NCBI GenBank assembly: GCA_045641505.1
Contig: JAZUHB010000082.1
Coordinates: 1 to 6,103 of the forward strand
DNA length: 6,103 bases
Direction of reading: 5' to 3'
From: JAZQNF01 sp045641505
GTDB lineage: Bacteria; Bacillota; Clostridia; Lachnospirales; Bianqueaceae
Program-made: the position numbers and the translations under genes
Shown: positions 1 to 6,103 of the stretch, piece by piece
Layout: every line of letters begins with the position of its first letter
How positions within the stretch are numbered: the first letter of the stretch is position 1
The notes under the pieces: generated by a model
What the model was told of the DNA's origin: nothing
The model's database searches: none
The model's input: the letters and a program-made list of their open reading frames with translations, nothing else

Positions 1-1
1 C

Positions 2-1864
2 GCGGTCCGGAATGCCGAGCGGGCGGCCCGCGAAAAAGAGGAAGAGGCCGCCGAGCAGGAGCGCCTCGCCCGCGCAAAGCGACAGCCCATCCGCGACGGC
101 TCCGTCGATATCGCGACGCTCGACGATGACAGCTACACAGAAAAGAAAAAACGCCACGAAGAACGTATCCGCCAGATGGAGGAGAACGGCTTCGATCCCT
201 ATGAGACTAACAGCGAGGAGGATCTGATCCGCATCCTGCGCGGAAAGGATGCGCCCGCCCGCCGCGAAAAGACCGAGGAAAAGCCCGTTCCCGCGGCTCC
301 CGCGAAGGAAGAGGAGCCCGCGCGGCCCCGCGCGCGGAAGAAGGCCGCTCCCGAGCCCGAGGAGGAAAAGCCCAGCGAGATCGAATATGTGTCGCGGCAG
401 ACCTCCGAGGACGGCTCCTACGTCTATCCCTCGATCGACCTGCTCCAGCTTCCCTACGGAAGCGGCGCGGGCGGCAATCATCAGGAGCTGATGCAGAACA
501 AGCAGATCCTCGAGGAGGCGCTTCTCAGCTTCGGTGTCGAGGCCAAGGTCACCCAGGTGAACCGCGGTCCCGCTGTCACCCGCTACGAGCTCCAGCCGAA
601 GCAGGGCGTCAAGGTCAGCCGCATCGTCAATCTGGCCGACGATATCGCCCTGAATCTCGCCGCTCCGGCCATCCGCATCGAGGCCCCCATCCCCGGCAAG
701 AGCGCCGTGGGCATCGAGGTGCCCAACAAGGAACGGGCCACCGTCATGCTCCGCGAGGTCATCGACAGCCCCGAATTTACCAAAGCGAAATCCAAGCTCA
801 CCTTCGCCCTCGGCAAGAGCATCGACGGCGAGATCATGGTCGCGGACGTCGCCAAGATGCCGCATCTGCTGATCGCCGGCGCCACCGGCAGCGGCAAGAG
901 CGTCTGCATCAACTCGATCATCGTCTCACTGCTGTACAAGGCCGATCCGAACGAGGTCCAGATGATGCTGATCGACCCGAAGATGGTCGAGCTCAGCGTC
1001 TACAACGGCATCCCGCATCTCTGCACGCCGAACCGCCGCGTCATCACCGATTCCAAGCTGGCCGCCGCCGCGCTGAACAAGATGGTGGCGGAGATGACCG
1101 GCCGCTACCAGAAGTTCGCGGAGCTCAACGCCCGCGACATCAAGGGCTATAACGAGGCCGTAGCCGCCCTCGACGACGGCGAGCACCAGAAGATGCCCCA
1201 TATCGTCATCATCATCGATGAGCTGGCCGACCTGATGATGGTCGCTGCCAAGGAGGTCGAGGAGTACATCTGCCGTCTGGCGCAGATGGCCCGCGCCGCC
1301 GGCATGCACCTCATCATCGCGACCCAGCGTCCCTCCGTCGACGTCATCACCGGCCTGATCAAGGCCAACATCCCGTCCCGGCTCGCGTTCGCCGTGTCGA
1401 GCGGCGTTGATTCCCGTACCATCCTCGACATGGTCGGCGCGGAGAAGCTGCTGGGCAAGGGCGATATGCTCTTCGCGCCCATCGGCGATTCCAAGCCCAC
1501 CCGCATCCAGGGTACCTTCATCTCCGACCGCGAGGTCGAGGAGGTGGTCAAGGCCGTCAGCCCGAATCCCACCCCGATGAACCAGATCTCGCTGCCCGAG
1601 CTTACCGCGACGTCCTCCTCGAACGATTCGGACGACGAGGAAGGCGAGGACGAATATCTGATCCAGGCGATCGAGCAGGTCATCCGCAGCCAGAAGGTCT
1701 CTATCAGCCAGCTGCAGCGCGAGTTCCGCATCGGCTTCAACCGCTCCGCCCGTCTGGTCGAGGAGCTGGAGGAGCGCGGCATCGTGAGCACCCAGGACGG
1801 CGCCGGCAAGCGCAAGGTCCTGGTGACCTGGGCCGAATACTGCAACACGAACAGCACCGACTGA
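2..1864 (+). CDS. ftsK: FtsK/SpoIIIE family DNA translocase, 5' end outside the window
   Basis: This is a hexameric ATP-driven pump that moves double-stranded DNA through the division or sporulation septum. The frame is open from the left edge, so the start and the N-terminal membrane helices are missing; 620 residues are visible. Fragment residues 1 to about 140 are a charged Glu/Lys/Arg/Ala/Pro-rich linker with no fold that I recognise. Residues about 145-245 are the alpha domain. The RecA-like beta motor follows, with Walker A GATGSGKS at 293-300 (bases 878-901), the segment LIDPKMVELSVYNGIPHL, Walker B HIVIIIDELAD (bases 1199-1231), and the family-typical IATQRPSVDVITGLIKANIP. Residues about 550-617 are the winged-helix gamma domain, with SISQLQREFRIGFNRSARL, which in this family reads the orienting DNA sequences. 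All core motifs look intact. Whether it serves division (FtsK, SftA) or sporulation (SpoIIIE) cannot be told without the N-terminus. An ATG at 176 is internal to the linker and is not the start. Confidence 0.96.
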   Translation, partial: AVRNAERAAREKEEEAAEQERLARAKRQPIRDGSVDIATLDDDSYTEKKKRHEERIRQMEENGFDPYETNSEEDLIRILRGKDAPARREKTEEKPVPAAPAKEEEPARPRARKKAAPEPEEEKPSEIEYVSRQTSEDGSYVYPSIDLLQLPYGSGAGGNHQELMQNKQILEEALLSFGVEAKVTQVNRGPAVTRYELQPKQGVKVSRIVNLADDIALNLAAPAIRIEAPIPGKSAVGIEVPNKERATVMLREVIDSPEFTKAKSKLTFALGKSIDGEIMVADVAKMPHLLIAGATGSGKSVCINSIIVSLLYKADPNEVQMMLIDPKMVELSVYNGIPHLCTPNRRVITDSKLAAAALNKMVAEMTGRYQKFAELNARDIKGYNEAVAALDDGEHQKMPHIVIIIDELADLMMVAAKEVEEYICRLAQMARAAGMHLIIATQRPSVDVITGLIKANIPSRLAFAVSSGVDSRTILDMVGAEKLLGKGDMLFAPIGDSKPTRIQGTFISDREVEEVVKAVSPNPTPMNQISLPELTATSSSNDSDDEEGEDEYLIQAIEQVIRSQKVSISQLQREFRIGFNRSARLVEELEERGIVSTQDGAGKRKVLVTWAEYCNTNSTD

Positions 1865-1885
1865 CGCGGCCGTAAGGCCCGTCGG
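1861..1885 (+). other. Bulged RNA hairpin in the ftsK-folD gap
   Basis: The arms GACG + GGCC (1863-1866 and 1868-1871, with C1867 bulged) pair with GGCC + CGTC (1876-1883) around a GTAA loop, which is a GNRA-type tetraloop in RNA. A T-G wobble (1862/1884) and a C-G pair (1861/1885) extend the stem to ten pairs. The ftsK stop codon lies inside the left arm. No run of T follows, so it is not a standard intrinsic terminator; it could be an RNA stability or processing element, or chance in GC-rich DNA. Confidence 0.35.
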
Positions 1886-1894
1886 AACTAAATC

Positions 1895-1902
1895 GGAAGG
1901 AG
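1895..1902 (+). promoter_or_regulatory. Ribosome binding site of folD
   Basis: GGAAGGAG lies 10 bases before the ATG at 1913 and fixes that start. It is a strong match to the 16S anti-Shine-Dalgarno sequence, at slightly long spacing. Confidence 0.75.
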
Positions 1903-1912
1903 ACTTCATCCC

Positions 1913-2785
1913 ATGGAAACGGTTCTTCTGGACGGAAAGGAAGCCGCGCGCAACGTCCGCGCCTCCGTCAAGGCGGAGGTCCTCGCTCTGAAGGAAAAGG
2001 GCCTTCCCGCGCCGAAGCTCTGCGTCATTATCGTCGGGGAGGATCCCGCCTCCCAGACCTACGTCGCGAACAAGGAAAAGGCCTGCGGCTGGACCGGGAT
2101 CAGCTCCGAGATCGTCCGCATGAGCGCGGAAACCACACAGGAGGAACTTCTGGCAAAGATCCGCGAGCTGAATGAGGACCCCTCCGTGAACGGCCTGCTG
2201 GTGCAGCTTCCGCTGCCCGAAGGTCTCGATGAGCAGGCGGTCACCTTTGCCATCGACCCCGCGAAGGACGTGGACGGCTTCCATCCCGTGAACGTCGGCA
2301 AGGGCTGGATCGGCGATCCGCACGCGATGAAATCCTGCACGCCCTCCGGCATCATCGAGCTGCTGAAGCAGAACGGCGTCGAGCTTTGCGGCGCGCACGC
2401 GGTCATCGCGGGACGCAGCAACATCGTCGGCAAGCCCATGGCCGAGCTGCTGCTCCGCGAGAACGCGACCGTCACGGTCTGCCATTCCCGCACCCGGAAC
2501 CTGAAGGAGCTGGTCCGGACCGCGGATCTCTTCGTGGCCGCGATCGGCCGTCCCCGCTTCTTCGACGGCAGCTATCTGAAGGAAGGCGCCTGCGTCGTCG
2601 ACGTGGGCATACACCATACGGAGGAGGGGCTCTGCGGCGACGTGGATACGGAAAGCTGCATGGGCATCGCGTCGGCGATCACGCCCGTCCCCGGCGGCGT
2701 CGGCCCGATGACCGTCGCCATGCTGATGCGCAACACTCTGGAGGCCTACAAGCTCCAGAACGGCCTGGAGGATACTCTTGGATAA
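1913..2785 (+). CDS. folD: Bifunctional methylenetetrahydrofolate dehydrogenase / methenyltetrahydrofolate cyclohydrolase
   Basis: This cytosolic enzyme interconverts 5,10-methylene-, 5,10-methenyl- and 10-formyl-tetrahydrofolate, normally with NADP, and so feeds purine, thymidylate and formyl-Met synthesis. The 290 residues match the usual family length. The N-terminal catalytic part contains ASQTYVANKEKAC with Tyr50 and Lys54, LLVQLPLP with Gln98, and DVDGF with Asp121. These are the active-site positions known from E. coli FolD, and the numbering here is the same. CTPSGI follows. The Rossmann dinucleotide part has GRSNIVGKP (167-175) and TVCHSRT, and the C-terminal signature PGGVGPMT is present. 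The ATG is chosen because it has a good ribosome binding site and gives the standard N-terminus. The gene lies 48 bases after ftsK, and its last 8 bases overlap rimO, so the two are probably translationally coupled. It shows no sign of damage. Confidence 0.97.
   Translation: METVLLDGKEAARNVRASVKAEVLALKEKGLPAPKLCVIIVGEDPASQTYVANKEKACGWTGISSEIVRMSAETTQEELLAKIRELNEDPSVNGLLVQLPLPEGLDEQAVTFAIDPAKDVDGFHPVNVGKGWIGDPHAMKSCTPSGIIELLKQNGVELCGAHAVIAGRSNIVGKPMAELLLRENATVTVCHSRTRNLKELVRTADLFVAAIGRPRFFDGSYLKEGACVVDVGIHHTEEGLCGDVDTESCMGIASAITPVPGGVGPMTVAMLMRNTLEAYKLQNGLEDTLG
2767..2772 (+). promoter_or_regulatory. Ribosome binding site that decides the TTG start of rimO
   Basis: GGAGGA sits inside the end of folD, 5 bases before TTG at 2778. 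The next in-frame ATG (Met22) would remove the first cluster cysteine, so this site supports the non-ATG start. Confidence 0.7.
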
Positions 2786-4121
2786 AACGATTTTCTTCAT
2801 TTCCCTCGGCTGCGACAAGAACACGGTCGACAGCGAGATCATGCTCGAGCTCCTGCAGTCTCACGGCTACACGCTGACCAAGGACGAGCGGGAGGCCGCC
2901 GTGATCGTGATCAACACCTGCGCCTTCATCCAGGACGCGCAGGAGGAAGCCATCAACACGATCATCGAATACGGACGGATGAAGCAGGAGGGCCGCTGCG
3001 AGGCGCTGATCGTCACCGGCTGCCTGGCCCAGCGCTTCCCCGAGGAAATCTTCACCGAGCTCCCCGAGGTCGACGCGGTGGTCGGCACCGGCAGCTACGA
3101 GAAGATCGTCGAGGTGGCCGACGCGCTCCTCGAGGGCGAACGGAAGATCGCCCGCCTGGATGACATCGACGCCCGCGATCTCGGCTATTACAAGCGCTAT
3201 CTCACAACCGTCGGGTACTATGCCTACCTCAAGATCGCCGAGGGCTGCAATAATCATTGCACCTACTGCGTGATCCCCTCGCTCCGCGGCAAGTACCGCA
3301 GCCGTCCCTTCGAGGCGGTCCTGCGGGACGCGCGCGACCTGGCGGAGCAGGGCGTGAAGGAGCTCATCGTCGTCGCGCAGGACATCACGAAGTACGGCCG
3401 CGACCTCGACGAGGGCAAGGATCTGCCGGAGCTGCTCCGCGCGCTCTGCAAAATCTCCGGCTTCGAATGGATCCGGCTTCTGTACTGCTATCCCGAGGAC
3501 GTGAGCGACGAGCTGATCGCCGTCATCAAGGAGGAGAAGAAGATCCTCCACTATCTCGACATCCCGATTCAGCACTCGGCGGACACCGTGCTCAAGCGGA
3601 TGGGCCGCCGGAACACAGAGGCGGAGCTCCGGACGCTGGTCGCGAAGCTCCGCCGCGAGATCCCCGACGTCTGCCTCCGCACGACGCTGATCACCGGCTT
3701 CCCCGGCGAGACCGAGGAGGAATTCGGCAAGCTCCTGGACTTCGTCCGCGAGATGAAGTTCGACCGTCTCGGCGCGTTCGCCTATTCCAAGGAAGAGGGC
3801 TCGCCCGCGGCGCGGATGAAGGGCCAGCTGCCCCAGAAGACCAAGGAGGCCCGCAAGGACCGTGTGATGGAGCTGCAGCGGGAGATCTCGAACGAAATCT
3901 CCGCGGCGCTGGTCGGGCGCGAGCTCGACGCGCTGGTCGAGGGCGTGCTGCCCGAGAAGACGGAGGAGGGCTTCACCTACATCGCCCGCACCTACCGCGA
4001 CGCGCCCGAGATCGACGGCTTCCTCTTCTTCAACTCGCTTGACGAGTACCGCTCCGGCGATTTCGTGCGCTGCCGCGTGACCGGTTCCTACGAATACGAT
4101 CTGATCGGAGAGCTCTTATGA
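2778..4121 (+). CDS. rimO: Ribosomal protein S12 (aspartate) methylthiotransferase, radical SAM
   Basis: RimO adds a methylthio group to a conserved aspartate of ribosomal protein S12, using two iron-sulfur clusters and S-adenosylmethionine; this activity is established for the E. coli enzyme. The 447 residues match the family. The N-terminal UPF0004 domain carries Cys12 (in SLGCDKNTVDSE), Cys48 (in INTCAF) and Cys82 (in VTGCLAQR), which bind one cluster. The radical SAM domain has EGCNNHCTYC with Cys157, Cys161 and Cys164, followed by IPSLRGKYRSR. A TRAM domain covers about residues 378-447 and includes the DAPEIDG segment usual for RimO. The SLGC-x-KN-x-VDSE and IPSLRGKYRSR signatures favour RimO over the tRNA enzymes MiaB and MtaB. 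One oddity is Asp13, where proline is common. The start is TTG, 8 bases inside folD, preceded by GGAGGA. The stop overlaps the pgsA start as ATGA. Confidence 0.94.
   Translation: MDKTIFFISLGCDKNTVDSEIMLELLQSHGYTLTKDEREAAVIVINTCAFIQDAQEEAINTIIEYGRMKQEGRCEALIVTGCLAQRFPEEIFTELPEVDAVVGTGSYEKIVEVADALLEGERKIARLDDIDARDLGYYKRYLTTVGYYAYLKIAEGCNNHCTYCVIPSLRGKYRSRPFEAVLRDARDLAEQGVKELIVVAQDITKYGRDLDEGKDLPELLRALCKISGFEWIRLLYCYPEDVSDELIAVIKEEKKILHYLDIPIQHSADTVLKRMGRRNTEAELRTLVAKLRREIPDVCLRTTLITGFPGETEEEFGKLLDFVREMKFDRLGAFAYSKEEGSPAARMKGQLPQKTKEARKDRVMELQREISNEISAALVGRELDALVEGVLPEKTEEGFTYIARTYRDAPEIDGFLFFNSLDEYRSGDFVRCRVTGSYEYDLIGELL
4107..4112 (+). promoter_or_regulatory. Ribosome binding site of pgsA within the end of rimO
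   Basis: GGAGAG lies 5 bases before the ATG at 4118. Together with the ATGA stop/start overlap it points to translation of pgsA by ribosomes finishing rimO. Confidence 0.6.
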
Positions 4122-4669
4122 ACAAGAATGTGCCCAATATTCTGACGGTATTTCGTGTCATTCTGGTTCCGTTCTTCGTGCTGTTCTATCTGACCCCGGC
4201 GGTTCCGGGAGCCTTTGGGAAATACCTGCCCCTCGCGATCTTCATCGCGGCGAGCATCACCGATTTCCTGGACGGCGCGATTGCCCGTCACTACGGCTTC
4301 CTGACGAATTTCGGCCGCTTCATGGATCCGCTCGCGGACAAGATCCTGGTCGGCGCGGCGCTGATCTGCTTCGTGCAGACCGGCAGGATGGCGGCCTGGG
4401 CGGTCATCGTCCTGATCTCCCGCGAGTTCGTGATCAGCGGCTTCCGCATGCTGGCCGCGGTCTCCGGCCGCGTGATCTCCGCCGGCATCTGGGGCAAGCT
4501 CAAGACTGCCGTGCAGATGGTCACGATCATCCTGATCCTGCTGGACCTGCCCTTCGCCTGGTTCGGCATCCTGTGTCAGGTCATGGTTTATCTCTGCGTG
4601 GCCCTGTCCCTGATTTCCCTGGCCGTCTATTTCAAGGGAAATCTGGACGTGCTGCAGGAGAAAAAATGA
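4118..4669 (+). CDS. pgsA: CDP-diacylglycerol-glycerol-3-phosphate 3-phosphatidyltransferase (phosphatidylglycerophosphate synthase)
   Basis: This integral membrane enzyme transfers the phosphatidyl group from CDP-diacylglycerol to glycerol-3-phosphate, the committed step to phosphatidylglycerol and cardiolipin. The CDP-alcohol phosphatidyltransferase motif is complete: Asp49, Asp52-Gly53, Ala56-Arg57, Gly66, Asp70 and Asp74, with the usual spacing; the aspartates bind the metal ions. The N-terminus MNKNVPNILTVFRVILVP is typical of bacterial PgsA (the PNxLTxxR pattern). Hydrophobic stretches at about residues 8-25, 36-48, 85-101, 127-145 and 150-170 fit a multi-pass protein. The length of 183 residues is normal. 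The start overlaps the rimO stop by four bases. Within the CDP-alcohol family, PgsA is favoured over phosphatidylserine or cardiolipin synthases by this N-terminus and by its position between rimO and recA, a common clostridial arrangement. Confidence 0.93.
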   Translation: MNKNVPNILTVFRVILVPFFVLFYLTPAVPGAFGKYLPLAIFIAASITDFLDGAIARHYGFLTNFGRFMDPLADKILVGAALICFVQTGRMAAWAVIVLISREFVISGFRMLAAVSGRVISAGIWGKLKTAVQMVTIILILLDLPFAWFGILCQVMVYLCVALSLISLAVYFKGNLDVLQEKK

Positions 4670-4704
4670 GTTCCCGCGGAACGTTTCCGCTCAACAGACG
4701 ATAA
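4666..4704 (+). other. Possible 12-residue mini-ORF between pgsA and recA
   Basis: An ATG overlapping the pgsA stop as ATGA opens a frame MSSRGTFPLNRR ending in TAA. AGGAG (4656-4660) lies 5 bases upstream, an ideal ribosome binding site. The peptide resembles nothing I know. It spans two alternative hairpins. It may be a leader-type ORF, the leftover start of a lost gene, or chance, because AGGAGAAAAAATGA also simply encodes the end of PgsA. Confidence 0.2.
4670..4690 (+). repeat. Two overlapping inverted repeats in the pgsA-recA gap
   Basis: GTTCC-CGC-GGAAC (4670-4682) and GCGGAA-CGT-TTCCGC (4676-4690) are both perfect, and they share the GGAA segment, so in RNA only one can form at a time. 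The second is also a 15-base dyad that could be a protein site in DNA. No T-run follows, so a plain intrinsic terminator is unlikely. Function is unknown. Confidence 0.35.
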
Positions 4705-4726
4705 TAACATTAGATACACTTCAGAT
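4691..4726 (+). promoter_or_regulatory. AT-rich candidate promoter region for recA
   Basis: This is the most AT-rich patch of the window. It contains GATAAT (4700-4705, 5 of 6 matches to a -10 box) without a good -35, and alternatively TCAACA (4691-4696) 18 bases before TACACT (4715-4720), each 4 of 6. The second pair would start transcription very near the ribosome binding site. No site matching GAAC-N4-GTTC (B. subtilis-type LexA box) or CTGT-N8-ACAG (E. coli type) is seen in the gap. Confidence 0.3.
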
Positions 4727-4732
4727 GGGAGA
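4727..4732 (+). promoter_or_regulatory. Ribosome binding site that decides the recA start
   Basis: GGGAGA lies 7 bases before ATG 4740. The in-frame ATG at 4725 overlaps this site and has no purine-rich sequence in front of it, so 4740 is the better start. Confidence 0.65.
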
Positions 4733-4739
4733 AATCAAA

Positions 4740-5761
<1,022 letters not shown>

Positions 5762-5765
<4 letters not shown>

Positions 5766-6103
5766 AGCGTATAGCGCGTTTCGAAAAGGTTTCCCCGGAA
5801 CAGGCTGCGTCGAGCGGCCTCTCCGCGGATTCTTATGAAGAATTGATCTGTCCCCGCCGCGCGACGGCCGGAAGCGCCGGCTACGATTTCTTCGCTCCGT
5901 ACGGGCTCGTGCTGGAGCCCGGAGAGGCCGTGACCGTTCCTACGGGCTTCCGTGTCCGCATGGTGCCCGGCTGGGTGCTGCAGATCTTCCCGCGGAGCGG
6001 TCTCGGCTTCAAGTTCAAACTGCAGCTCGCGAACACCGTGGGCATCATCGACAGCGATTACTACTACGCCCGCAACGAAGGGCACATCATGATCAAGCTG
6101 TTC
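5762..6103 (+). CDS. dut: dUTP diphosphatase (trimeric dUTPase fold), 3' end outside the window
   Basis: dUTPase hydrolyses dUTP to dUMP and pyrophosphate, which keeps uracil out of DNA and supplies the thymidylate precursor. 114 codons are visible, and the frame is open to the right edge. Motif 1 is AGSAGYDFFAP (residues 36-46), motif 2 PRSGLGFKFKLQLANT (77-92), and motif 3 VGIIDSDYYYARNEGHI (93-109), with Asp97 and a tyrosine at the nucleotide-binding position. PTGFRVRMVPGWVLQIFPRSG is typical of the fold. The C-terminal part, with the glycine-rich motif 5 that closes the active site, is missing from view. The start ATG overlaps the recA stop as ATGA. The ribosome binding site is weak (GAAGG at 5745-5749, 12 bases away), so coupling to recA translation is likely. 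The N-terminus MKRIARFEKVS fits the clostridial subgroup as I recall it. A dCTP deaminase is less likely, given motif 3. Confidence 0.9.

Noticed and set aside
176..178. ATG 176 as the start of ftsK
   Set aside because: The frame is open without a stop back to the left edge, and the upstream residues continue the same charged linker, so this methionine is internal.
926..2842. A 638-codon open frame on the - strand across ftsK and folD
   Set aside because: It lies opposite two genes with complete family motifs, its translation is Asp/Leu/Gly/Val-rich with no recognisable domain, and strong G/C third-position bias removes stop codons from that antisense frame.
2386..2877. A 163-codon + strand frame across the folD-rimO junction
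   Set aside because: It is an Arg-rich shadow frame with no ribosome binding site, and it crosses two well-supported genes.
3257..4042. A 261-codon + strand frame inside rimO
   Set aside because: It is an Arg/Ala/Pro/Gly-rich shadow frame within a gene with full RimO motifs.
4725..4727. ATG 4725 as the start of recA
   Set aside because: It overlaps the GGGAGA ribosome binding site that serves ATG 4740, has no such site of its own, and would add five residues before the typical MAEKDERQRALD start.

Overview
This window reads as ordinary chromosomal housekeeping DNA from a high-GC bacterium. The best guess is a Firmicute of class Clostridia, possibly an Oscillospirales-type gut or anaerobic lineage. 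Four things support this: strong GGAGG-type ribosome binding sites before most genes, third codon positions that are almost always G or C, the clostridial flavour of the dUTPase at the right edge, and the gene order ftsK/spoIIIE - rimO - pgsA - recA, which is familiar from that class. The taxonomic call is an inference from protein flavour and synteny, not a database result.

Layout, all on the + strand and tightly packed. (1) Positions 2-1864 hold the 3' part of an FtsK/SpoIIIE DNA translocase; its membrane domain lies to the left of the window. (2) A 48-base gap contains a bulged hairpin with a GTAA loop that includes the ftsK stop codon. (3) folD (1913-2785) is the bifunctional one-carbon folate enzyme. 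(4) rimO (2778-4121) starts at a TTG inside the end of folD and encodes the radical-SAM methylthiotransferase of ribosomal protein S12. (5) pgsA (4118-4669) overlaps rimO by ATGA and encodes the membrane phosphatidylglycerophosphate synthase. (6) A 70-base gap with two competing hairpins and an AT-rich patch separates it from (7) recA (4740-5765). (8) A dUTPase gene (5762 to the right edge) overlaps the recA stop by ATGA and is cut off by the window.

The same orientation and the 4-8 base overlaps suggest one or two transcription units: ftsK-folD-rimO-pgsA, then recA-dut, which may have its own promoter in the pgsA-recA gap. Functionally, ftsK, recA and dut deal with chromosome segregation, recombinational repair and keeping uracil out of DNA. 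folD supplies one-carbon folates (among other uses, for thymidylate and purine synthesis), rimO modifies the ribosome, and pgsA makes anionic phospholipid. I see no mobile element, CRISPR array, tRNA, rRNA or defence system. No stretch over 300 bases lacks a gene. The points worth a second look are local: the pgsA-recA gap (no cinA, a 12-residue mini-ORF with a good ribosome binding site, alternative hairpins, no recognisable SOS box) and the recA-dut coupling.
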